A DNA stretch of 10,918 bases from Candidatus Competibacteraceae bacterium (GTDB taxonomy: Bacteria > Pseudomonadota > Gammaproteobacteria > Competibacterales > Competibacteraceae), in NCBI GenBank assembly GCA_020444985.1, contig JAGRHK010000024.1, positions 1 through 10,918 of the forward strand, in the 5' to 3' direction. A model generated the notes under the pieces. It was not told the DNA's origin and made no database searches. It saw only the letters and a program-made list of their open reading frames with translations. The translations under genes and the position numbers were made by a program. Of the stretch, positions 1-6,530 are shown one piece after another (position 1 is the first letter of the stretch; each line of letters opens with the position of its first letter).

Positions 1-471
1 GTCGTTGAACCGCGTGAAAATGGTGCTGACTACAGCATTCTCATCATTCGCCGCGCGCATAGCATGGTTCGACAAGTGCGTTTGACAGCGGAGTTTTTTG
101 CTTCCCTGGAATACGCCGCCCTGACGCAGTTCGGCGCTGGATTAGCCGGTTTTTTTGCACAGGAAGGTGCCGAGGTGCGGCGCGGCGAACGGGCGCAACC
201 GGTCAGTCATTTCCGTGCGGTTATGGACTGGCTGCTTGAGGAAGCCAAGCGTGGGCAACATATCCAGCGCTATAAGGGGTTGGGGGAAATGAACCCGGAT
301 CAGCTTTGGGAAACGACCATGAACCCGGAAACCCGCCGCTTGTTGCAAGTGCGCATCGAGGACGCCGTAGCGGCTGATGAGGTGTTCACGACCCTGATGG
401 GCGATCAGGTGGAGCCGCGTCGGGATTTTATTGAACGGAATGCTCTGGATGTGTTGAATCTGGACATTTGA
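1..471 (+). CDS. gyrB: DNA gyrase subunit B, C-terminal fragment (5' end outside window)
   Basis: GyrB is the ATPase subunit of DNA gyrase, the A2B2 type II topoisomerase that introduces negative supercoils. Only the last 156 codons are present; the frame is open from base 1, so the ATPase and most of the TOPRIM region lie to the left. Recognition rests on the signature IQRYKGLGEMNPDQLW followed by ETTMNPETRR, then LFTTLMGD-like FTTLMGDQVEPRRDFIE and the terminal NALDVLNLDI, which match the C-terminal end of gammaproteobacterial GyrB closely. ParE, the closest alternative, has a different C-terminus, so GyrB is strongly preferred. The TGA stop at 469-471 overlaps a possible TTG start of the next gene. 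In many gammaproteobacteria gyrB ends a dnaA-dnaN-recF-gyrB cluster at oriC; that cluster would lie left of this window, which is an inference. Confidence 0.96.
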   Translation, partial: VVEPRENGADYSILIIRRAHSMVRQVRLTAEFFASLEYAALTQFGAGLAGFFAQEGAEVRRGERAQPVSHFRAVMDWLLEEAKRGQHIQRYKGLGEMNPDQLWETTMNPETRRLLQVRIEDAVAADEVFTTLMGDQVEPRRDFIERNALDVLNLDI

Positions 472-1538
472 GCGCAATGCCTTTTCCTTCAGCCTCGCGC
501 TGGTTGGCGATGAAGAGAAGCAAACGCTTGCAGGATGCGGGTTTTCTGCCTAATTTTTGTGCTAACCCGACGGTTTTCCTAACGGTGTTGCTGGCCGAAC
601 TGTTCGCGCTGGTGCTGGCGTTGAGCGAAGCCGACCGACTCGGTGACATCTGGAATCGCTTGGCGCTAATTTCCCTGTTTGTGCAATGGATGGTGCTGGG
701 CGCCGCTGCGGTTCTGTGTTTGTGCCGGCGCTGGCTTGACCGACTACGGCCAGTTGCGACGACGATGGCCGTCCTCGGTCTCACGCAACTGGTTACGCTG
801 AGTTTTTCGCTGGTCGGCGGCGGATTGCTGGCCCCGTCGTCGGAATGGGCCATCCCCTCGCTGACTTTCATCGTACGCAATCTGGCGATTTCCGGTATTA
901 TCACTTTGATTGCTTTGCGCTATTTTTATATTCATCGCCAGTGGCAATGGCAAATTAAAGCGGAATCTCACGCCCGGCTGCGTGCTTTGCAGGCGCGCAT
1001 TCATCCCCATTTCCTGTTTAACACGCTGAATACCATTGCCAGCCTGATTCCTGATCAACCCGAGCAGGCTGAACAGGCCGTGTTGGACCTCGCAGATTTG
1101 TTACGCTCGGCGCTGACCAGTCGTAACTCGATTTCCCTGGCCGATGAATTGGAATTGACGCGCCGTTATCTGGCGATTGAACGCCTGCGCATGGGGGATC
1201 GCTTGAGAGTGGACTGGCGGTTAGCCGAGAATTTGCCGCTCGATACGCTCTTACCGCCACTGGTATTGCAACCGCTGGTCGAAAACGCGATTCGTCATGG
1301 TCTTCAGCAGTTCCCGGAAGGGGGAACGCTGACGTTGGGTATCGATAGGCGCTCCGACCGATTATGTTTTACTCTGATTAATCCTTGTCCGCTCATCGAT
1401 GGTGAGTCGGGCCAGCGTATCGCTCAAGACAACATTCGCCAACGCTTGGGGTTGGCTTATCCCCGGATGCCTCCCCTGAAGATTGTGGAATCTGCAGGTT
1501 ATTATCAGGTTACTTTCATGATTCCGTTGCGGGAATGA
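468..1538 (+). CDS. algZ: AlgZ/FimS-type sensor histidine kinase (LytS-like His_kinase family)
   Basis: This is a membrane sensor kinase predicted to phosphorylate the AlgR-like regulator encoded next to it. With the TTG start it has 356 residues. Hydrophobic segments lie near 36-52, 64-86, 98-122 and 133-155, giving about four membrane passes. After them comes the LytS/AlgZ-type H-box ARIHPHFLFNTLN, with the likely phospho-accepting H181, and the N-box LVENAIRHG with N273. The end, GLAYPRMPPLKI..., resembles AlgZ and lacks an obvious classic G1/G2 box, as known for this family. The start is uncertain. TTG at 468 overlaps the gyrB stop (TTGA), ATG at 477 lies just after it, and ATG at 510 would still leave an intact first membrane segment. 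None has a strong Shine-Dalgarno. The tight junction suggests co-transcription with gyrB. Confidence 0.9.
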   Translation: MSAMPFPSASRWLAMKRSKRLQDAGFLPNFCANPTVFLTVLLAELFALVLALSEADRLGDIWNRLALISLFVQWMVLGAAAVLCLCRRWLDRLRPVATTMAVLGLTQLVTLSFSLVGGGLLAPSSEWAIPSLTFIVRNLAISGIITLIALRYFYIHRQWQWQIKAESHARLRALQARIHPHFLFNTLNTIASLIPDQPEQAEQAVLDLADLLRSALTSRNSISLADELELTRRYLAIERLRMGDRLRVDWRLAENLPLDTLLPPLVLQPLVENAIRHGLQQFPEGGTLTLGIDRRSDRLCFTLINPCPLIDGESGQRIAQDNIRQRLGLAYPRMPPLKIVESAGYYQVTFMIPLRE

Positions 1539-1566
1539 GGGGTATGTTGATGTGATTAATGATTTG

Positions 1567-1596
1567 TTGATGAAAATATTTATTAAAAAATACAGA
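1567..1596 (+). promoter_or_regulatory. possible algR promoter in the AT-rich algZ-algR spacer
   Basis: The 71-base spacer between algZ and algR is much more AT-rich than the genes. TTGATG at 1567-1572 and TACAGA at 1591-1596, 18 bases apart, could be a weak sigma-70-type promoter. TGTTGATG occurs twice, at 1545-1552 and 1565-1572, exactly 20 bases apart, which might be a regulator site. The -10 match is poor, so this is a tentative reading. The spacer does argue that algR can be expressed separately from algZ. Confidence 0.25.
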
Positions 1597-1609
1597 TTAG
1601 CGGTCTGCC

Positions 1610-2344
1610 ATGCGGGTTTTGATCGTTGATGATGAACTTCCGGCGCGCAACCGGTTGCGCGAATTGTTGAGTCGCCTGCCGGACCATGAGTGTTGTGGCG
1701 AAGCGGGTGCAGGCGCGGATGCCCTACGCTTGGCGCAACAGCTCAATCCTGATGTCGTGTTGCTGGATATTCAGATGCCGGGACTTGATGGTATCGAAAC
1801 CGCGCGTCGGTTGGCGGCCATGGAACAGCCCCCTGCTGTGGTGTTCATAACGGCGCATGGCGATTATGCGCTGGAAGCTTTCGATGCTCAGGCCGTTGCG
1901 TATTTGTTGAAACCGGTGCGGCTGGAGCGGTTGGAGCAGGCATTGATCAGCGCTGGCCGCATCAATCGCGCGCAGTTAAGCCGGTTGGCGGCGGATCAGG
2001 CGGCAGATAGCGGACGCGCGCATATTCGGGCTCGGATCGGTCAGCGTCTGGAACTGATCCCACTGGCGGAAGTGTTCTATTTTCAGGCGGATCAGAAGTA
2101 TGTCACAGTGCGCTATCGCCACGGTGAGGTATTGGTCGAAGAATCATTAAAAAACATTGAACAGGAACTGGGTGCACGGGTCGTGCGAGTTCATCGCAAT
2201 GCATTGGCAGTAGCGATCCATATCGCTGGATTGGAAAAGTCTGTGGATGGCGGCATGGCGCTGGTTTTTCACGATATCCCTGACCGTTTGGAGGTGAGCC
2301 GCCGCCATCTCCCAGTGATCCGCCAGTTCCTCAAAGAAGCTTGA
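1610..2344 (+). CDS. algR: AlgR-type LytTR response regulator
   Basis: This is a cytoplasmic transcription factor of the AlgR/LytR group, the expected partner of the AlgZ-like kinase upstream. The 244 residues comprise an N-terminal receiver domain (about 1-115) and a C-terminal LytTR DNA-binding domain (about 138-241). Receiver landmarks are acidic D7 and D8 in MRVLIVDDE, the phosphorylation site D53 in VVLLDIQMPG, T81 in FITAHGDYALEAF, and K101 in YLLKPV. LytTR landmarks are IPLAEVFYFQADQKYVTV, VRVHRNALA and LEVSRRHLPVIR. Length and domain order are normal for AlgR, and all key receiver residues are present. The ATG at 1610 precedes the conserved MRVLIVDDE; its ribosome-binding site is weak. 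In pseudomonads AlgZR control alginate, twitching motility and virulence genes and are followed by hemC. Here a tRNA gene follows, so the regulon cannot be guessed from context. Confidence 0.93.
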   Translation: MRVLIVDDELPARNRLRELLSRLPDHECCGEAGAGADALRLAQQLNPDVVLLDIQMPGLDGIETARRLAAMEQPPAVVFITAHGDYALEAFDAQAVAYLLKPVRLERLEQALISAGRINRAQLSRLAADQAADSGRAHIRARIGQRLELIPLAEVFYFQADQKYVTVRYRHGEVLVEESLKNIEQELGARVVRVHRNALAVAIHIAGLEKSVDGGMALVFHDIPDRLEVSRRHLPVIRQFLKEA

Positions 2345-2380
2345 GAGCAAGTTTGCCTCGGTCGTGGATGAAAGCTGCTC

Positions 2381-2410
2381 TTGTGCTTAGGGCGCTCAAC
2401 AAGCTATCAT
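2381..2410 (+). promoter_or_regulatory. probable promoter of tRNA-Thr with GC-rich discriminator
   Basis: TTGTGC (2381-2386) and TATCAT (2405-2410) are separated by 18 bases and lie 17 bases before the mature tRNA 5' end. The bases right after the -10 are GCGCGC. A GC-rich discriminator of this kind is typical of stable-RNA promoters under stringent (ppGpp/DksA) control. The -35 matches the consensus at only three positions, so the -10 and discriminator are the main support. Confidence 0.5.
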
Positions 2411-2426
2411 GCGCGCTTTAAAAATT

Positions 2427-2499
2427 GCCGGAATAGCTCAGTCGGTAGAGCAGCTGATTCGTAATTAGCAGGTCGGAGGTTCGATTCCTCTTTCCGGCA
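2427..2499 (+). tRNA. tRNA-Thr (anticodon CGT)
   Basis: The full cloverleaf can be drawn by hand. The acceptor stem GCCGGAA (2427-2433) pairs perfectly with TTCCGGC (2492-2498), with discriminator A2499. The D stem is GCTC/GAGC with the loop AGTCGGTA. The anticodon stem GCTGA/TTAGC contains one G-T pair and encloses the loop TTCGTAA, so the anticodon CGT is at 2460-2462 and reads the threonine codon ACG. The variable loop is AGGTC. The T stem GGAGG/CCTCT encloses TTCGATT. The 3' CCA is not encoded (TCA follows the discriminator), so it must be added by the CCA-adding enzyme. The gene stands alone rather than in a tRNA array. Confidence 0.95.
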
Positions 2500-2657
2500 T
2501 CAGAAAAAGTAAAGGGTTGGGCCAATCGCCTCGCTCTTTTTTTTGCCCGTTGTCCACAGGTTATCCAGCCCACGAAAACAACAGGCGACGATTCACAACA
2601 CAAGTCCGATTTCTGGTTTCAGACAAGTCAAGTACCCTCTGATACGGTTCCTGGAAT
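2500..2657. other. tRNA-permease spacer with a T8 run and two DnaA-box-like motifs
   Basis: The spacer holds a run of eight T at 2537-2544 that may end the tRNA transcript, although I see no convincing hairpin before it. TTGTCCACA at 2550-2558 and TTATCCAGC at 2561-2569 then follow. They match the DnaA box TTATCCACA at 8 of 9 and 7 of 9 positions, lie on the same strand and are separated by two bases. I see no gene here and no clear promoter for the permease. Confidence 0.4.
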
Positions 2658-3794
2658 ATGCGCGCCTCTATTGAACGCCATAAATACCTGATCGATTATG
2701 CGCTGGCAGCCTTGTTGCGGCGCAAGACTCGTAATCTGGGCCTGCTGCTGGTGTACACGCTGCTGGTCTTTCTGTTCAGCTCGGTGCTGCTGCTCAGTCA
2801 GGGCCTGCGGCGGGAAGCCGCCTTGTTACTTCAGGATGCGCCGGAAGTGATCGTGCAAAAACAGGTCGCGGGTCGCCACGATCTGCTGCCGGGAAGCTGG
2901 CTGGAACCTTTGCAACGGATTCGCGGGGTCAGTTCCGTACAAGGGCGTTTGTGGGGGTATTACTACGATTCTGCGGTCAAGGCCAATTACACATTGATGG
3001 CGGCGCCGGAACGAAGGCTGGCGACGAATGAAATCCTGATTGGCGCCGCATTGGCGCGCATCCGCCAAATCGGCATTGGCGATTACCTCAGCCTGCGCAC
3101 CGCAGCCGGTCAACCGTTGCCGCTGAAAATCATCGGAGAATTGAATACAGCCTCGGAATTACTCAGTGCTGACCTGCTGCTGCTGTCCGAAGCGAGTTAC
3201 CGGCAATTGTTTCAGCTCCCGCCGAATGTTTACACGGACGCCGTGCTGACCGTACGCAATCCTCGGGAAGCACCGACAGTTGCACGCAAAATCGCCTTGG
3301 CGTTCCCTGACAGTCGGCCGATCCTGCGCGCCGAGATCCTGCGCACCTATGATGCCGTGTTCAACTGGCGGGAGGGTATGGTTTCTGTCGCGCTGAGTTC
3401 TTTATTGCTGGCGTTCATGATTTTGGCTTGGGACAAGGCTGCTGGGTTGAGCGCCGAGGAAAAGCGTGAGATTGGCATTCTCAAGGCGATTGGTTGGGAA
3501 ACCGGCGATATTCTAACCATGAAGTTGTGGGAAGGCGCATTGCTCTCGACAGCCGCTTTTCTCTCCGGCTATGTTCTGGCCTACTGGCAAGTCCTCTACG
3601 GTGGCGTGCGCCTGTTCGCGCCGGTGTTGAAAGGCTGGGCCGTGCTGTATCCCGAATTTCAATTAACGCCGATCGTGGATCTGCAACAAATGCTGGTCTT
3701 GCTGGCGGTGACCGTGCTGCCTTACATCGTGGCCACCTTGATTCCGGGTTGGCGAGCGGCCATCAGCGATCCGGATGGCGTCATGCGTGGCTGA
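2658..3794 (+). CDS. FtsX/MacB-family ABC transporter permease
   Basis: This is an inner-membrane permease of the type VII (MacB/FtsX-like) ABC class, whose members usually move lipids, lipoproteins or peptides, or act as mechanotransmitters across the periplasm. The 378 residues show the family layout: a first membrane segment at about 27-47, a large periplasmic domain at about 50-238, and three more membrane segments near 241-260, 291-314 and 344-364. The cytoplasmic stretch EEKREIGILKAIGWETGDI (about 267-285) is the coupling-helix region typical of FtsX permeases. The end PGWRAAISDPDGVMRG is the usual family C-terminus. The N-terminus with IDYALAALLRRKTRN fits the start chosen, although the ribosome-binding site is weak. 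No matching ABC ATPase lies beside it: the downstream ATPase gene encodes a soluble ABC-F protein on the other strand. Substrate unknown. Confidence 0.85.
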   Translation: MRASIERHKYLIDYALAALLRRKTRNLGLLLVYTLLVFLFSSVLLLSQGLRREAALLLQDAPEVIVQKQVAGRHDLLPGSWLEPLQRIRGVSSVQGRLWGYYYDSAVKANYTLMAAPERRLATNEILIGAALARIRQIGIGDYLSLRTAAGQPLPLKIIGELNTASELLSADLLLLSEASYRQLFQLPPNVYTDAVLTVRNPREAPTVARKIALAFPDSRPILRAEILRTYDAVFNWREGMVSVALSSLLLAFMILAWDKAAGLSAEEKREIGILKAIGWETGDILTMKLWEGALLSTAAFLSGYVLAYWQVLYGGVRLFAPVLKGWAVLYPEFQLTPIVDLQQMLVLLAVTVLPYIVATLIPGWRAAISDPDGVMRG

Positions 3795-3885
3795 TCAAAT
3801 TTAAAGAAAGACATATACCGCCATGTTATCAGGCCAAGAAACGCGGCAAGGCGATGCTACGCTTATTTCCTGCCCTGATGAATGC

Positions 3886-5778
3886 TTATGTTTCCTCCAA
3901 CTCAGCCCAGCGTTCATACGCTGTTCCCAATTCCGCCTCCAGCGCTCGCAACTCTTCCAGACGTTGGGTCACGGCTTCCGGCGGCTGCTTGTAAAACGCC
4001 GGATCCGCAGTTAATAACTGCAATTCCTGCTGGCGTTGCTCCAGTTCTTCGATGCGCATGGGTAACTGTTCCAGTTCCCGGCGCGCGTTATAGCTGAGTT
4101 TGCCGGGTCGAGCCGGTCTCGGCACCGGCGATGGCGCGGGCTTAGCGAGTTTAGTCGGCTTGGCGACCGGTGCGGGTTTCAGGATGGGTCGCTGGTGCAG
4201 CCAGTCGCTGTAACCACCAACATATTCGCCTACTTTCCCTTCGCCTTCAAACACCAGGCAACTCGTGACCACATTATCCAGGAACGCGCGATCATGACTG
4301 ACCAGTAATAGTGTGCCGTGGTAATCCAGCAGCAGTTCTTCCAGCAACTCCAGTGTTTCCAAATCCAGATCGTTCGTGGGTTCATCCATCACCAGCAGGT
4401 TGGCCGGCTGACTGAATAATCGCGCCAACAACAGGCGATTACGCTCGCCGCCAGACAGGGATTTCACTGGTGAGCGCGCACGCTGCGCCGTGAACAGGAA
4501 ATCGCCAAGATAACCGATGATGTGCCGACTGCGTCCATTGATCGTCACGGTCTCCCGACCTTCGGCAACGATATCCAACACCGTTTGTTCGGGATCCAGG
4601 CGTTCGCGCAACTGATCAAACCAGGCAATTTCCAGTTTGGTCCCCAGTCGAATTTGCCCTGCATTCGGCGTCAAGCGACCCAATAGCAGATTCAACAGGG
4701 TTGTTTTGCCGGAGCCGTTCGGGCCGATCAGGCCGATGCGGTCGCCGCGCATGATCTGCACTGAAAAATCACGAATCAGCGGTGTTACCTGCCAGGCATA
4801 GCGGAGATCTTTCGCCTCAATCACCAACTTGCCGGAAGTTTCCGCCTGTTCCAATTCGAAACGGGCTTTGCCGGTACGCTCACGCCGCTGCAGGCGTTCC
4901 TCGCGCAGAGCCAGCAGCGCTCGCACGCGCCCTTCATTACGAGTCCGTCGCGCCTTGATGCCTTGGCGAATCCAGGTTTCTTCTTGCGCCAGATTCTTGT
5001 CGAATTTGGCGTTGCGCCGGGTTTCGATATCCAGCAGATCCGCTTTTTTCTGGATAAAGGCGGCATAATCGCCTGGCCAGGACGTTAGCGCGCCGCGATC
5101 CAGCTCCAGCAATCGGGTCGCCAGCCGTTGCAATAGTGCGCGATCATGGGTCACAAAGAGCAGGCCGCCGCGAAATTCCAGCAACTCCTCTTCCAGCCAC
5201 TGGATGGTTTCCAGATCGAGATGGTTGGTGGGTTCATCCAGCAGTAACACTTCGGGTTCGCTGACGAGCGCCCGCCCCAGCAGCACCCGACGTCGCCAAC
5301 CGCCCGACAGTTCCGCCAGGGCCGTATCCGCAGGCAATTGCAGGCGAGTCATCACCGTCTCTACCCGCTGCTGCCAACGCCAGCCGTCGCGCGCTTCCAG
5401 TTCATGCTGCAGGCGCTCCACCCGCTGTAATTGTTCGGAAGTTGCATCGTGCGCCAGTCGCACCGCCGCCTCATGATATTCAGCCAGCAATTCTCCCAGC
5501 CCCGCCAATCCGCCGGCAACGATTTCAAAGGCCGTGGCCGTAGCATCTGTCGGCAACTCCTGCGCCAGGGTAGCGACCCGCAGGCCGGGTTGACGCCAAA
5601 GTTCGCCGCTGTCGGGGTGCAAATCACCCGCCAGCAAGCGCAACAAAGTTGTCTTGCCTGCGCCATTGCGGCCAATCAAGCAGACGCGCTCACCCGCATC
5701 CAGTTGGAAACTGGCGTCATCCAACAATTTTCCCGCGCCGAACGCGATGGAAAGGTGATCAACATTGAGTAGAGGCAT
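3886..5778 (-). CDS. uup: ABC-F family ATPase Uup
   Basis: This is a soluble protein with two ABC ATPase domains and no membrane segments. Uup is known to bind ribosomes and to affect precise excision of transposons and handling of branched DNA. In the 630 residues, domain 1 has Walker A GRNGAGKT (36-43), signature LSGG (157-160), Walker B LLLDEPTNHLD (178-188) and switch H211. Domain 2 has Walker A GPNGSGKT (352-359), LSGG (441-444), LLVMDEPTNDLD (461-472) and H495. An Arg-rich linker lies near 274-305, including RQGIKARRTRNEGRVRALL. A Pro/Ala/Lys tether (about 531-560) leads to a C-terminal coiled coil (about 565-628), the mark of Uup against EttA, which lacks it. All catalytic residues are present. 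The ATG starts at MPLLNVDHLS; its Shine-Dalgarno is weak. Confidence 0.95.
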   Translation of the reverse strand: MPLLNVDHLSIAFGAGKLLDDASFQLDAGERVCLIGRNGAGKTTLLRLLAGDLHPDSGELWRQPGLRVATLAQELPTDATATAFEIVAGGLAGLGELLAEYHEAAVRLAHDATSEQLQRVERLQHELEARDGWRWQQRVETVMTRLQLPADTALAELSGGWRRRVLLGRALVSEPEVLLLDEPTNHLDLETIQWLEEELLEFRGGLLFVTHDRALLQRLATRLLELDRGALTSWPGDYAAFIQKKADLLDIETRRNAKFDKNLAQEETWIRQGIKARRTRNEGRVRALLALREERLQRRERTGKARFELEQAETSGKLVIEAKDLRYAWQVTPLIRDFSVQIMRGDRIGLIGPNGSGKTTLLNLLLGRLTPNAGQIRLGTKLEIAWFDQLRERLDPEQTVLDIVAEGRETVTINGRSRHIIGYLGDFLFTAQRARSPVKSLSGGERNRLLLARLFSQPANLLVMDEPTNDLDLETLELLEELLLDYHGTLLLVSHDRAFLDNVVTSCLVFEGEGKVGEYVGGYSDWLHQRPILKPAPVAKPTKLAKPAPSPVPRPARPGKLSYNARRELEQLPMRIEELEQRQQELQLLTADPAFYKQPPEAVTQRLEELRALEAELGTAYERWAELEET

Positions 5779-5799
5779 GAAGAAGCATGGGTGTTTTAA

Positions 5800-5829
5800 A
5801 TTTTAGAGACGGTTGAGAAATCCATTTAA
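5800..5829 (-). promoter_or_regulatory. possible uup promoter
   Basis: On the minus strand TAAAAT (5805-5800) matches five of six bases of the -10 consensus and lies about 20 bases before the uup start codon. TTAAAT (5829-5824) is 18 bases further upstream and is a poor -35. The local AT-rich sequence favours a promoter, but the -35 is weak. Confidence 0.25.
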
Positions 5830-5879
5830 GAACCTGCTTGCAGGCAATATGATGGGTCTATTGCCCACAAGCAGGCTCC
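5830..5879. repeat. REP-like inverted doublet (BIME-like)
   Basis: Two related 20-22 base units face each other. CCTGCTTG (5833-5840) pairs with CAAGCAGG (5868-5875), and GGCAATA (5843-5849) pairs with TATTGCC (5859-5865). A CA/CA internal mismatch separates these helices, and the loop is nine bases. The right unit, read on the minus strand, starts with GGAG (5879-5876), the kind of head tetranucleotide known for REP sequences; the left unit is degenerate there (GAAC). The left unit alone can also fold (CCTGC-TT-GCAGG). The position between two same-strand genes is typical for REP/BIME elements, which can limit transcript decay or stop transcription. Whether it recurs in the genome is unknown. 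Confidence 0.6.
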
Positions 5880-5904
5880 TATAATCAACAGGTTGGTTAT
5901 CGTA

Positions 5905-5948
5905 CAGGATCTTGAATTTTAAGCTTTAAGGGCAAAATTAGAATCCTG
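5905..5948. repeat. imperfect inverted repeat in the uup upstream spacer
   Basis: CAGGAT (5905-5910) pairs with ATCCTG (5943-5948), and AATTTT (5915-5920) with AAAATT (5934-5939). The internal loop is unequal (4 against 3 bases) and the terminal loop has 13 bases. It lies about 55 bases beyond the stop of the small membrane protein gene on the minus strand. It could be a weak structural terminator, but there is no proper T tract after it. Confidence 0.3.
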
Positions 5949-6002
5949 AATCCAGCGTTTATTCGTTTAGAGTGAAAATAGGGTACTGAAGCAGTCGGGC
6001 GG

Positions 6003-6359
6003 TTACAACCGGATGACCATCGGGCGCGGGGCATCATGCTTAAAAAGCAGTGGCGCTGTTTGCAAGGCGCTCGGCGTTTCCCGAAAAGGCCGATGATACA
6101 TCAGCGTCCGCGCCTGGGTTTCCTGCATTGCCTGGGCCTGTCGCAGAGCGTCGCTTAATAGCAGGAAGATCATTTCTTCAGTATGCGCGCGCCAATATTC
6201 TTCAGCGGAAATAGCGGGAACAGCCGTAGCCGTCGTTGGCTGGATTGGAGCAACAGGAGAGTAGAACAGGGCGATCAGCAGCGCGCTGCATAACGTCAGC
6301 AGTGAGACAGGTAACAGGTAAAAACCAAAATTTCCAAGATAATCAAAAAAATTACGCAT
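6003..6359 (-). CDS. small single-pass membrane protein of unknown function
   Basis: I do not recognise this 118-residue protein. One hydrophobic segment lies at about 11-33 (FGFYLLPVSLLTL...ALLIALF), preceded by a short N-terminus and followed by a Pro/Thr/Ala-rich stretch (35-50). Next is a probably helical part (51-85, EEYWRAHTEEMIFLLLSDALRQAQ). The last 30 residues contain several prolines. The pattern suits an inner-membrane anchor with a soluble domain of about 85 residues; the topology is not decided. GGGGG lies about five bases before the ATG and could act as a Shine-Dalgarno. A strong-looking -10 (TATAAT) stands about 60 bases upstream. These signals and the consistent composition support a real gene, but homology cannot be judged by eye. 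It is transcribed in the same direction as its neighbours uup and the EF-G-like gene, with spacers of over 200 bases on both sides. Confidence 0.65.
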   Translation of the reverse strand: MRNFFDYLGNFGFYLLPVSLLTLCSALLIALFYSPVAPIQPTTATAVPAISAEEYWRAHTEEMIFLLLSDALRQAQAMQETQARTLMYHRPFRETPSALQTAPLLFKHDAPRPMVIRL

Positions 6360-6391
6360 GACTAACCCCCGACCATGCTGATTGAATATCT

Positions 6392-6500
6392 AATCCTTGT
6401 ACAACTTTCCAACAAAAAATTATACAAAATTCTGGGCACTGTTGAGAACACGGCTGGAATTTTTTGTACAATTCTTATAACCGAGCATAACACAAGGATT
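6392..6500 (-). promoter_or_regulatory. palindrome-rich promoter/operator region of the small membrane protein gene
   Basis: This is an AT-rich block with nested inverted repeats. The outer arms are AATCCTTGT (6392-6400) and ACAAGGATT (6492-6500). The inner arms are ACAAAAAATT (6413-6422, read through the AAAAAATT tract) and AATTTTTTGT (6458-6467). The palindrome TTGTACAA occurs at 6397-6404 and 6464-6471, with the near copy TTATACAA at 6420-6427. On the minus strand a perfect TATAAT (6424-6419) could be the -10 for the 118-residue gene, with a start near 6412 and a leader of about 50 bases; no good -35 is visible at 16-18 bases. One palindrome copy would then overlap the -10 and another the early leader, as expected for repressor sites. 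No matching regulator is in the window. Confidence 0.45.
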
Positions 6501-6530
6501 TTAGAACGCAAGCCAAGGAGGCCTCGTTAA

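Noticed and set aside
142..904. Minus-strand reading frames opposite gyrB and algZ
   Set aside because: They lie antisense to genes with clear family motifs, have no ribosome-binding sites, and their translations show no recognisable domain.
1539..1560. ATG-TTG-ATG-TGA mini-frame with AGGGG upstream after algZ
   Set aside because: Three codons are too short to support a leader peptide, and no attenuator structure follows.
2342..2400. Possible algR terminator (AGAGCA ... TGCTCT)
   Set aside because: The six-base arms are about 30 bases apart and no T tract follows.
3795..3885. Search for a bidirectional terminator between the permease and uup
   Set aside because: Only a six-base ATCAGG/CCTGAT pairing with a long loop is visible, with no T or A tract suited to a terminator.
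3494..4097. Plus-strand frames at the permease-uup junction
   Set aside because: They overlap the permease in another frame or run antisense to uup, and their sequences are Arg/Ser/Ala-rich shadow-like text without motifs.
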